A stretch of DNA of 5,450 nucleotides from Nocardioides sp. GTDB taxonomy: Bacteria > Actinomycetota > Actinomycetes > Propionibacteriales > Nocardioidaceae. The translations under genes and the position numbers were made by a program. Where the stretch lies: the NCBI GenBank assembly GCA_021731205.1, contig JAKFXV010000171.1, forward strand, positions 1 through 5,450, written 5' to 3'. A model generated the notes under the pieces. That model was not told where the DNA came from. It did no database searches and was given only the letters and a program-made list of their open reading frames with translations. This document shows positions 1 to 5,450 of the stretch, piece after piece; the first letter of the stretch is position 1; every line of letters begins with the position of its first letter.

Positions 1-641
1 CGGATCCCCCGCTCGAGACAGGCTCGGCGTAGCCCCCACGCCAGTCGGGCCGGCTCCACCATCGCGACGCCGTGGCGGTTCCACATCCCGGCGAGGTATG
101 TCGGAGAGGCGACGAGGGCTTGCACGGCCTCGCGGTCCAGCCACTCGACGTCGTGACCGGCGCGCTGCAACGCCTCGGCGTGGCTGCGTAGCTCGGCGAC
201 CTCGTGGGGGCGGGTCGCGACGTCGAGCTCACCGGTTCGCTCCCAGCCGCAGTCGATGTCGAACGCTCGGATGGTCTCTTCGATAGCGGACAGGTTGTCG
301 TGACCCAGCCGATCCAGCTGGGCCAGTTCCTCGGGCCAGCGCTCCTGCCCGTTGGCGAACCCGTGCGTGAGGCTGGCAGAGACGAACCCGCCGTTGCGCC
401 CGCTGGCCTGCCATCCGCACGTGCCCGCCTCGAGGATCACGACCTCCCGTTCGGGGTCGCGCTGTTTGGCGAGCAACGCCGTCCATAGACCCGTGTAGCC
501 CCCGCCCACGACGACCAGATCGGCAGTCGTGGTGCCTTCGAGCCGATCGCTCGCCTCGGGTCGTTGCGGATCATCGAGCCACAAGACGCGGGGGGCCGCG
601 TCCACCAGGGCCGGGTGGAGCGAACCGAGAGGGTCGTTCAT
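1..641 (-). CDS. FAD-dependent amine oxidoreductase, DAO family (PuuB-like), 3' part cut by window edge
   Basis: The 213 visible codons read without a stop from an ATG at 641-639 to the left edge. Residues 41-71 form an N-terminal Rossmann FAD-binding fold: strand DLVVV, the dinucleotide loop GGGYTG (46-51), and an acidic strand end VVILE with Glu71, expected to bind the adenosine ribose. The ASGRNGG motif (79-85) is typical of DAO-family amine oxidases such as gamma-glutamylputrescine oxidase (PuuB), which contacts FAD at this place. Family members are usually about 430-480 residues, so roughly half is missing, including most of the substrate domain. The start lies 10 bases after the potC stop; only a weak G-rich stretch (CGGGGC, over the potC stop) precedes it, which suggests coupling to potC translation. 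Placement behind a polyamine importer suggests oxidation of putrescine or gamma-glutamylputrescine to the aldehyde, releasing ammonia and H2O2. That substrate is inferred; another primary amine, an aminophosphonate or an amino acid remains possible. Confidence 0.88.
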   Translation of the reverse strand, partial: MNDPLGSLHPALVDAAPRVLWLDDPQRPEASDRLEGTTTADLVVVGGGYTGLWTALLAKQRDPEREVVILEAGTCGWQASGRNGGFVSASLTHGFANGQERWPEELAQLDRLGHDNLSAIEETIRAFDIDCGWERTGELDVATRPHEVAELRSHAEALQRAGHDVEWLDREAVQALVASPTYLAGMWNRHGVAMVEPARLAWGLRRACLERGI

Positions 642-651
642 CGGATTGCGA

Positions 652-1470
652 TCAGCCCCGACGACGCCGACCCAGTTCGCCGGCCAGCACGGTGATCAGG
701 GCGATGAGGAACATGGCCGTACCGATCACGTTGATCTGCGGCGGAATGCCTCGCTGGTTGGCACCCCAGACGTACATCGGGAAGGTGACGGCTTGGCCGG
801 AGTTGAGGTTGGTGATGATGAAGTCGTCGAACGACAGCGAGAAACTCAGCAAAGCGGCGGCGAGGATGCCCGGGAAGACGAGCGGCAAGGTCACCCGGCG
901 GAAGGTCTGCCACTCGTTGGCATACAGGTCCATCGCTGCCTGCTCCAAGCGCGGATCGAGGCCCGCCAACCGCGCTTTCACGGTCACGACGACGAAGCTC
1001 AGGCAGAACATGATGTGCGCGACCAGGATCGTCCAGAACCCCAACACCCCGGCGAACCCGGCGGTCACGAACAGGGCGAGCAGCGACGAGCCCATCACGA
1101 TCTCGGGCGAGGCCATCGGCAAGAAGGTGAACACGTTGGCCACCGCACGGCCACGGAAACGGTGTCGGACCAGCGCAAAGGCCATCAAGGTCCCCAGGAA
1201 CGTCGCACCCAGGGTGGCCGCGAGCCCGATCTGCACCGAGAGCACCACGGCATCGCACATGCCGTTGGGTTCACACGGATTGAGCCAGTTGTGCAGGGTG
1301 AATCCGTCGAATGAGTATCCAATGCGTGAGGCCGGGTCGTTGAACGACATCAATACGACGATGAAGATCGGCGTGAACATGTACAGCAGCACCAGCAGCC
1401 CGATCCCCATGATCAGGTGATCACCGATCCACTTGCCGATGGATGAGCGGCCGGACGCGACCGTGGTCAT
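652..1470 (-). CDS. potC: Polyamine ABC transporter permease PotC
   Basis: This 272-residue inner-membrane permease forms the translocation channel together with PotB. Hydrophobic segments near residues 18-41, 76-101, 113-135, 143-163, 199-214 and 248-264 fit the six-helix type I importer fold. The cytoplasmic EAA loop, which docks onto the ATPase, is visible as EQAAMDLYANEWQTFRRVTLP (176-196, with the usual E, A, F and terminal LP); its usual central Gly is replaced (DLYA). The phrases SPEIVMG (121-127) and LSFDDFIIT (212-220) are characteristic of PotC rather than PotB. Length matches the family (about 260-280). The ATG at 1470 overlaps the potB stop as ATGA and has a strong Shine-Dalgarno sequence GAGGAG 5 bases upstream (1476-1481), which fixes the start. 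It ends in an arginine-rich tail (GRRRRG), expected to be cytoplasmic. Strictly, the substrate range (spermidine, putrescine or both) cannot be read from the permease. Confidence 0.95.
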   Translation of the reverse strand: MTTVASGRSSIGKWIGDHLIMGIGLLVLLYMFTPIFIVVLMSFNDPASRIGYSFDGFTLHNWLNPCEPNGMCDAVVLSVQIGLAATLGATFLGTLMAFALVRHRFRGRAVANVFTFLPMASPEIVMGSSLLALFVTAGFAGVLGFWTILVAHIMFCLSFVVVTVKARLAGLDPRLEQAAMDLYANEWQTFRRVTLPLVFPGILAAALLSFSLSFDDFIITNLNSGQAVTFPMYVWGANQRGIPPQINVIGTAMFLIALITVLAGELGRRRRG

Positions 1471-2363
1471 ACGAGCTCCTCGGTGCCGGCCTTGCGGATG
1501 TAGAGCAACACCAGCACGACGATGACGGCCATCAAGGTGACCGACAAGGCCGCCGCCTCGGGGTAGGAACCTCCATCGAAGAGGTTCTGGATGACGTTCC
1601 CGATCATCTGGGTCTGTGGATTGCCCAGCAGTTCCACGTTGATGTAGTCACCGGCTGCCGGGATGAACGTCAGCAACGTGCCCGCCACCAAGCCTGGGGC
1701 AGAGAGCGGGAGGGTGACCTTGCGGAACGTCGTGAACGGGGAGGCGTACAGATCGGCTCCGGCCTCGTGCAACCGGGGGTCGATCTTCTCCAGCGAGGTG
1801 TAGAGCGGAAGCACCATGAAGGGTAGGAAGTTGTAGGTCAAGCCGGTGACCACGGCAACCGGGGTGTCGAGCAACCTGCCGTTCTCGCCGAGGATCTGCA
1901 GGGAACGCAACGTGTCGGCCACCCAGGCCTGGTCGCCCAGGATCAGCTGCCACGACAGGGTCCGGATCAAGAAGCTGGTGAAGAACGGAGCGATCACCGC
2001 CACCAACATCAGGTTCTTCCAGCGACCCGCCTTGAAAGCGATCGCGTAAGCGAGCGGGTACCCCAAGATGATGCACGCGATCGTCGCTGCCCCGGCGTAC
2101 ATCAGCGAACGGAGGAACTGTTCGGAGTAGTCCGCCAACACCGTCAGGTAGTTCTGGACATGACCCGTCATGGCGTAGCCGGACTCCAGCGAACCAGTGG
2201 GGTCGTACAGCGAGGTGCTGACCATGCTCGCCATCGGCACGATGAAGAACAGCGTCAACCACAACGCCGCAGGCGCCAACAGCAGGTAACCCATCCACCC
2301 GCCCAGGGGGCGCTTGGCCGGCGGCTGGGTCTCCGCGGCCTGGGTGGGCGCCGGATGGCTCAC
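1467..2363 (-). CDS. potB: Polyamine ABC transporter permease PotB
   Basis: This 298-residue integral membrane permease pairs with PotC. A proline-rich, hydrophilic N-terminus (1-22) precedes about six membrane segments (near 25-45, 86-107, 117-138, 168-188, 222-237 and 272-289). The EAA loop runs from Glu200 to Pro219 (EAGADLYASPFTTFRKVTLP) and ends in the usual LP. The following FIPAAGDYIN (233-242) is typical of PotB, where PotC has SFDDFI. I chose the GTG at 2363-2361 because it overlaps the potA stop as GTGA and gives a normal N-terminus. The upstream ATG at 2438 would add 25 arginine-rich residues read out of frame through potA and is unlikely. A weak GGTGG lies 7 bases before the GTG, so translation probably depends on coupling to potA. 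It overlaps potC by 4 bases. Met24 is a less likely start because it would remove the N-terminal flank. Confidence 0.94.
   Translation of the reverse strand: MSHPAPTQAAETQPPAKRPLGGWMGYLLLAPAALWLTLFFIVPMASMVSTSLYDPTGSLESGYAMTGHVQNYLTVLADYSEQFLRSLMYAGAATIACIILGYPLAYAIAFKAGRWKNLMLVAVIAPFFTSFLIRTLSWQLILGDQAWVADTLRSLQILGENGRLLDTPVAVVTGLTYNFLPFMVLPLYTSLEKIDPRLHEAGADLYASPFTTFRKVTLPLSAPGLVAGTLLTFIPAAGDYINVELLGNPQTQMIGNVIQNLFDGGSYPEAAALSVTLMAVIVVLVLLYIRKAGTEELV
1476..1481 (-). promoter_or_regulatory. Shine-Dalgarno sequence of potC
   Basis: GAGGAG lies 5 bases before the potC ATG, inside the last codons of potB. Together with the ATGA overlap it fixes the potC start and suggests that potC, unlike potB, can recruit ribosomes well by itself. 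Confidence 0.7.
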
Positions 2364-3559
2364 CCTTCGTCCACCCGTTCGACACCTGCGTTGGCATCCT
2401 GGTCGGCGTCCAGGAGGAAGGTGTGCTCGGGAACCCACCTCAGCTCGACGTGGTCACCCACCCGGAACTGCTCGTGCGCCCCGGTGTTCTGTTCGAAGGC
2501 CATCAGCTCCTGGCCCCACGGCATGCGGGCGAGGTACTGGGTGCTCACCCCGATGAAGCTGGCATCGGTGATGACACCCCCGGCCAAGCGGCTGCGTGGC
2601 CCGTCGTCCGCGGAACCGGGGGCACAGACCTGCACCTTCTCCGGGCGGATGCCGACCCACACCTCACCGGTGTCTTGCGCTCCACGGGACCGGGGCACAC
2701 GCAGCCGGGTGCCGTGCACCTCCACCTCCAGATCAGCCCCGTCGCTGCCGAGGACCCGGCCGCCGATGAGGTTCGACTGGCCGAGGAAGTTCGCCACGAA
2801 GGTCGTCATGGGGTGCTCGTAGAGATCCATCGGAGCGCCCATCTGCTCGATCACCCCCCGGTTCATCACGGCCACGGTGTCGGCCATCGTCATGGCCTCC
2901 TCCTGGTCGTGGGTCACGTGGACGAAGGTGATCCCCACATCGGTCTGGATCCGTTTCAGCTCTATCTGCATCTGGCGCCGGAGCTTGAGATCCAGAGCGC
3001 CCAGCGGCTCGTCGAGCAGCAACACCTGGGGCCGGTTGATCAGCGCGCGAGCGAGCGCGACCCGCTGCTGTTGACCACCCGAGAGCTGAGCGGGACGCCG
3101 AGAGGCCAAGTCGCTCAGCTCAACCAGGTCGAGCATGGCCGCGACCGCCGCGTCCACATCGGGCTTGCCTTGTCTGCGCAACCCGAAGGCCACGTTCTCG
3201 AAGATCGTCAGGTGCGGGAACAGGGCGTACGACTGGAACACCGTGTTGACCGGGCGACGGTAAGGCTTCAGGTGTGTGATGTCCTGGCCGGCCAGGCGGA
3301 TCTCACCCTCGGTGGGAGTCTCCAGCCCCGCGACCATGCGCAACGTGGTCGTCTTGCCGCACCCGGACGGCCCGAGCAGCGCGAAGAACGATCCTTGCGG
3401 GACGGTCAGATCGAGGTTGTCGACCGCAACGAAGTCAGTGAACCGTTTGGTCACCCCGGTCAGCACCAAGTCTGCCCCGCCGGCAACCGCGTTGCCCGAC
3501 GCGGCTCCGACGGCTTCGCCGGCACCTGGCCCCGTGGTTCGCGGCGAGGTATCGGTCAT
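2360..3559 (-). CDS. potA: Polyamine ABC transporter ATP-binding protein PotA
   Basis: This 399-residue cytoplasmic ATPase energises polyamine import as a dimer on PotB and PotC. All ABC motifs are intact: Walker A GPSGCGKT (63-70), Q-loop Gln109 in VFQSYALFP, signature LSGGQQQR (159-166), Walker B LLLDEP (180-185), D-loop GALD (187-190) and H-loop His217. The C-terminal part (about 262-385, with WVGIRPEKV at 301-309) is the TOBE domain found in the CUT1/Pot/Fbp type of import ATPases. Length is slightly above E. coli PotA (378) because of a 30-residue Gly/Ala-rich leader before the first strand (LVLTGVTKRF). The ATG at 3559 sits 5 bases after the potD stop, with GGAG 10 bases upstream inside the potD end. 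A longer reading from 3859 would run through potD in another frame and is rejected. Ferric-iron or sulfate ATPases have similar motifs; the neighbours decide for polyamines. Confidence 0.95.
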   Translation of the reverse strand: MTDTSPRTTGPGAGEAVGAASGNAVAGGADLVLTGVTKRFTDFVAVDNLDLTVPQGSFFALLGPSGCGKTTTLRMVAGLETPTEGEIRLAGQDITHLKPYRRPVNTVFQSYALFPHLTIFENVAFGLRRQGKPDVDAAVAAMLDLVELSDLASRRPAQLSGGQQQRVALARALINRPQVLLLDEPLGALDLKLRRQMQIELKRIQTDVGITFVHVTHDQEEAMTMADTVAVMNRGVIEQMGAPMDLYEHPMTTFVANFLGQSNLIGGRVLGSDGADLEVEVHGTRLRVPRSRGAQDTGEVWVGIRPEKVQVCAPGSADDGPRSRLAGGVITDASFIGVSTQYLARMPWGQELMAFEQNTGAHEQFRVGDHVELRWVPEHTFLLDADQDANAGVERVDEG

Positions 3560-3564
3560 CTCGT

Positions 3565-4845
3565 TCAGGCTCCGATCACCTGGTTGAACTCCTTGTCGAA
3601 CTGCTCCCTGGTCTTGGTGTCTGTCGCCATGAAGGAGAACGTCGCAGCCAGGTCGTCGGCCGTCGGGAAGATGAGCGGGTTCCCTACGAGACTCTCGTCG
3701 AGTTTGGCCATCTCTTCCTCGGCGCCCTTCACCGGGCAGATGTAGTTGACCCACGCCGCCAACCGGGCCGCGACGGCTGGGTCGTAGTAGTAGTTCATCA
3801 GGGCTTCGGCATTGGCCTTGTGATCGGCCTTGTTCGGCACCATCATGTTGTCGCTCCACAGCGCCATGCCCTCGGTCGGGACCACGAACTTGATGTCGGG
3901 GTTGTCGTACTGCATCGCGATAACGTCACCCGACCAGGCCTCGCAGGCGACCAGGTCACCCTTGTTCAGGGGCTTGGTGTAGTCGTTGCCGGTGAACCTG
4001 CGCACCTGTCCGGAGCTCACGATCTCCTCCATCTTGGCCAGCGCCGCCGCCCACTCGTCGTCGCTGAAGTCGTTGGGGTTCGATCCGATCAGCTTGAGAA
4101 CGAAGCCCATCGTGTCGCCCATCTCACTGAGCAGGCTGATCTTGCCCTTGAGATCGGAGCGGGTGACGAGCTCCTCGAAGGACGCCACCGGCCCGGTGTA
4201 CTTGGCGTTGTAGGCGATGCCGGTGAGACCGCTTTGCCAGGGCACCGAGTTCTTGCGTCCGGGGTCCCATGACGGGTTGCGCAGCGAGTCGACCAGGTTG
4301 GCCTCGACGTTCGGCATGTTGCCCATGTCGAGTTCTTGGGTCCACCCACCCGCGATCACTCGAGCGGCCATCCAATCGGTGAGCACGAAGATGTCCCGCC
4401 CGGTCGACTCGCAGGCGCCGAGCTGGTTGCGCACCTTCGCGAAGAACTCGTTGTTGCCATTCACGTCGGTCGTGTACGTGACCGCAATGCCGGTCTGGGT
4501 CTGGAAGTCCTCCAACGTGGGGTAGGTCCCACCCTCATCGCTCTCATCGAGATAGAGCGGCCAGTTGGAGAAGATCAGCTCCTTCTCCTCGGCGGAGATG
4601 TCGGTGCTCTGGCAGGACTCTGCGGTCTGTTGCGTGCCCTCGGTGCCACAAGCCGCCAACAGACCACCCCCGCCGAGCGCCAACGCCGAGACTCCCGCCG
4701 TACGCAAGAAACTGCGGCGGGAGAACCCCGGACGCCCACCCAACGTTGCGAACTGCGCGGCGATCTCGGCGGCCAGCCGATCAGCGCTCGAGTCGCCGGT
4801 CGGCCCGCGACGACGCGATCCCCCACGTGCTGATGGCCTGTTCAT
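3565..4845 (-). CDS. potD: Polyamine-binding lipoprotein PotD, Tat-exported
   Basis: This 426-residue extracytoplasmic solute-binding protein delivers spermidine/putrescine to PotBC. The signal is a twin-arginine lipoprotein type: SRRSFLR (42-48), hydrophobic stretch 49-65, and lipobox LAAC with the lipidated Cys at 66. The n-region before the arginines is unusually long (about 42 residues) and Arg/Gly-rich. The mature domain fits PotD: NWPLYLD (94-100) offers Trp95 and Tyr98, Trp304 lies in EAWSGDV, LWSDNM offers Trp330 and Asp332, and Tyr368 lies in WVNYICP. By eye these correspond to aromatic and acidic residues of E. coli PotD that hold the polyamine; this is a visual alignment, not a computed one. 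The ATG at 4845 follows a strong ribosome site AGGAGAGGGG (4851-4860). It is the first gene of the block, before potA by 5 bases. A close relative binding another amine cannot be excluded. Confidence 0.94.
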   Translation of the reverse strand: MNRPSARGGSRRRGPTGDSSADRLAAEIAAQFATLGGRPGFSRRSFLRTAGVSALALGGGGLLAACGTEGTQQTAESCQSTDISAEEKELIFSNWPLYLDESDEGGTYPTLEDFQTQTGIAVTYTTDVNGNNEFFAKVRNQLGACESTGRDIFVLTDWMAARVIAGGWTQELDMGNMPNVEANLVDSLRNPSWDPGRKNSVPWQSGLTGIAYNAKYTGPVASFEELVTRSDLKGKISLLSEMGDTMGFVLKLIGSNPNDFSDDEWAAALAKMEEIVSSGQVRRFTGNDYTKPLNKGDLVACEAWSGDVIAMQYDNPDIKFVVPTEGMALWSDNMMVPNKADHKANAEALMNYYYDPAVAARLAAWVNYICPVKGAEEEMAKLDESLVGNPLIFPTADDLAATFSFMATDTKTREQFDKEFNQVIGA

Positions 4846-4850
4846 GGATA

Positions 4851-4860
4851 CCCCTCTCCT
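4851..4860 (-). promoter_or_regulatory. Strong Shine-Dalgarno sequence of potD
   Basis: On the minus strand the bases read AGGAGAGGGG, followed by TATCC and then the ATG at 4845. Both the AGGAG (10 bases away) and the GAGGGG part (5 bases away) could pair with the 16S rRNA tail. This supports the chosen potD start. It lies one base downstream of a strong predicted hairpin, so access to it could be affected by that structure. Confidence 0.75.
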
Positions 4861-4861
4861 G

Positions 4862-4887
4862 ACTGGTCACCGACTCGGTGCACCAGT
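4862..4887 (-). promoter_or_regulatory. Hairpin in the potD leader, abutting the ribosome binding site
   Basis: Read on the minus strand, ACTGGT (4887-4882), a single unpaired G (4881), CACCG (4880-4876), loop AGT (4875-4873), CGGTG (4872-4868) and ACCAGT (4867-4862) form an 11-base-pair stem with one bulged base. All 11 pairs are Watson-Crick. Its 3' foot is one base from the AGGAG of potD. No T-run follows, so it is not an intrinsic terminator. It may be an mRNA structure that limits or shields translation initiation, or a DNA operator with dyad symmetry; sequence alone cannot separate these. A further ACCAGT copy lies at 4951-4956 on the plus strand. Confidence 0.55.
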
Positions 4888-5024
4888 GGCGCTCACGGCG
4901 ATTTCAACACTTCCATCACAAATGTGCCGATGTTCTTCGAGCACGTGCCGACCAGTTGCCAATCTAGCGGGTGAATGCTCGCATGCTTCGATGCCCAAGA
5001 CAAGGGATCTCGTTGTCATGTGGG

Positions 5025-5042
5025 CGAAATGCAACGGTTTCG
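5025..5042. repeat. CGAAA-N8-TTTCG inverted repeat, candidate operator
   Basis: CGAAA (5025-5029) and TTTCG (5038-5042) are perfect inverted copies with centres 13 bases apart. They partly interleave with two direct copies of TGCAAC (5030-5035 and 5045-5050, 15 bases apart). The spacing suits a dimeric helix-turn-helix protein, and the position is between two divergent genes. A five-base arm can arise by chance in 260 bases, so this is a weak call. Confidence 0.3.
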
Positions 5043-5070
5043 ATTGCAACCCGACATCTAGGGTGCGTTG

Positions 5071-5099
5071 TTGACCAATCTGACACCCGTTGACACCAT
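5071..5099 (+). promoter_or_regulatory. Possible promoter for a leaderless regulator mRNA
   Basis: TTGACC (5071-5076) resembles a -35 box, and CACCAT (5094-5099) follows after 17 bases as a weak -10 box, keeping the A at position 2 and T at position 6 of the actinobacterial TANNNT pattern. The -10 ends 6 bases before the regulator ATG at 5106, which would place transcription start at or very near that A. A second TTGACA (5090-5095) is a perfect -35 word but has no usable -10 before the start codon. The -10 match is poor, hence low confidence. Confidence 0.35.
5072..5097 (+). repeat. Three TGAC-type repeats in near helical phase before the regulator
   Basis: TGACC (5072-5076), TGACACC (5081-5087) and TGACACC (5091-5097) begin 9 and 10 bases apart, so all lie on about the same face of the DNA helix. 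They overlap the proposed promoter of the Lrp-type gene. Lrp/AsnC proteins often bind several phased sites and control their own gene, so these are plausible autoregulatory half-sites. This is an inference from position and spacing. Confidence 0.35.
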
Positions 5100-5105
5100 C
5101 ACCGT

Positions 5106-5450
5106 ATGACAAAGTCCCCCCGGGCCAGCGGTTACCCGTCGATCGACGACACCTCCAAGGCGATCATCGAGGAACTGCAGTCCGACGGTCGCAAGTCCTA
5201 CGCGGCGATCGGCCAGGTCGTGGGCCTCTCCGAGGCGGCCGTCCGCCAGCGGGTCCAGCGGCTGACCGACACGGGGGTTATCCAGATCGTTGGCGTTACC
5301 GACCCACTCCAGCTGGGGTTCGCGCGCCAGGCGATGATCGGGCTCAAGGTGCGCGGCGACGTGGAGACCGTTGCCGACGAGTTGGCGGCGATGGAAGAGG
5401 TCGACTACGTCGTCATCACGGCGGGCTCGTTCGACCTCATCGTGGAGGTC
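5106..5450 (+). CDS. Lrp/AsnC-family transcriptional regulator, 3' end cut by window edge
   Basis: The 115 visible codons give the N-terminal winged helix-turn-helix (about 12-62) and the first part of the effector-binding RAM domain (about 75-115). The pattern SIDDTSKAIIEELQSDGRKS, the recognition-helix region LSEAAVRQRVQRL (41-53), the wing GVIQIVGVTDP (57-67) and ITAGSFDLIVEV (104-115) match the family; typical members have 145-165 residues, so about 40 are missing. An in-frame TGA at 5091-5093 leaves the ATG at 5106 as the first standard start. The bases before it (TTGACACCATCACCGT) hold no Shine-Dalgarno word, which suggests leaderless translation. It is transcribed away from the pot block, the usual layout for an Lrp-type protein controlling its neighbour. 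The likely role is polyamine- or amino-acid-responsive control of the importer; the ligand is unknown. Confidence 0.92.
   Translation, partial: MTKSPRASGYPSIDDTSKAIIEELQSDGRKSYAAIGQVVGLSEAAVRQRVQRLTDTGVIQIVGVTDPLQLGFARQAMIGLKVRGDVETVADELAAMEEVDYVVITAGSFDLIVEV

Larger units (their letters stand above)
4846..5105. promoter_or_regulatory. Divergent intergenic region between potD and the Lrp-type regulator
   Basis: This 260-base region must hold the promoters of both the minus-strand pot block and the plus-strand regulator. It is visibly less GC-rich than the flanking genes and has no convincing coding content. For potD, the best -10-like match on the minus strand is TAGATT (4966-4961), but no good -35 box stands at the right distance, so I do not call it a promoter. 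The region also carries three ATGC words at exact 8-base steps (4975, 4983, 4991), an 8-base palindrome GCACGTGC (4941-4948), and two near-identical words, GTTGCCAATCT (4955-4965) and GTTGACCAATCT (5070-5081). Lrp-family proteins commonly bind between themselves and a divergent target operon, so operators are expected here; which words are used is unknown. Confidence 0.75.

Noticed and set aside
529..1314. A 261-codon plus-strand open reading frame opposite potC.
   Set aside because: The translated protein is a low-complexity hydrophilic shadow of the permease strand, with no family features. The potC frame has a strong ribosome site and all permease motifs.
2364..2438. An upstream extension of potB to an ATG at 2438.
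   Set aside because: The extra 25 residues are Arg/Gly/Cys-rich, out-of-frame reading of the potA C-terminus. The GTG at 2363 forms the usual GTGA overlap.
2423..3745. A 440-codon open reading frame on the plus strand, antisense to potA and the end of potD.
   Set aside because: Long antisense frames are common in high-GC DNA. Its product is rich in His, Arg, Gln and Pro without a recognisable domain, while the opposite strand encodes an intact PotA.
3560..3859. An upstream extension of potA to an ATG at 3859.
   Set aside because: It would read through 100 codons of potD in a different frame. The ATG at 3559 is 5 bases after the potD stop and begins a normal PotA leader.
4862..4887. Rho-independent terminator or attenuator in the potD leader.
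   Set aside because: The stem is strong, but no run of T follows on the minus strand; the next bases are the purine-rich ribosome site.
4941..4948. The palindrome GCACGTGC as an operator.
   Set aside because: An 8-base palindrome is expected by chance in a region of this size, and its flanks are not symmetrical.
4867..5112. An 81-codon open reading frame on the minus strand filling most of the intergenic region, ending shortly before potD.
   Set aside because: Only about half of its third positions are G or C, unlike the strongly G/C-ending neighbours, and its product resembles no family I know. It starts inside the regulator gene and its stop falls within the hairpin. A leader peptide is not fully excluded but is unsupported.
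1..5450. Signs of mobile elements, CRISPR arrays, tRNA genes or a new defence system.
   Set aside because: No transposase or integrase, spaced long repeats, tRNA-like sequence or target-site duplications were seen. All genes belong to well-known transport, oxidase and regulator families and are intact apart from the two cut by the window edges.

Overview
The window is a piece of high-GC, tightly packed bacterial chromosome, most likely from an actinobacterium (Actinomycetota). This rests on strongly G/C-biased third codon positions, 4-base start/stop overlaps, a GTG start, a twin-arginine lipoprotein substrate-binding protein, and a possible leaderless regulator gene. I cannot name the genus from sequence alone.

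Reading leftward from about 4845, the minus strand carries one operon-like block. It comprises a polyamine (spermidine/putrescine) ABC importer: potD (substrate-binding Tat lipoprotein, 4845-3565), potA (ATPase, 3559-2360), potB (permease, 2363-1467) and potC (permease, 1470-652). A fifth gene follows, cut by the left edge (641-1), for a DAO-family FAD-dependent amine oxidoreductase resembling gamma-glutamylputrescine oxidase. The gaps are +5, -4 (GTGA), -4 (ATGA) and +10 bases, so a single transcript with translational coupling is very likely. No terminator is seen inside the block.

A 260-base intergenic region (4846-5105) separates this block from a divergent plus-strand gene (5106 to the right edge) for an Lrp/AsnC-family regulator, cut after 115 codons. 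The region is less GC-rich than the genes. It holds a strong hairpin directly against the potD ribosome binding site, a CGAAA-N8-TTTCG dyad, short direct repeats, and a run of TGAC-type repeats just before the regulator start. The regulator has no visible Shine-Dalgarno sequence.

The likely joint role is uptake of polyamines by PotABCD, first oxidation of the imported or glutamylated amine by the FAD enzyme, and local control by the divergent Lrp-type regulator. The gene families are ordinary. The points most worth a second look are the potD leader hairpin and the regulatory architecture of the divergent intergenic region.
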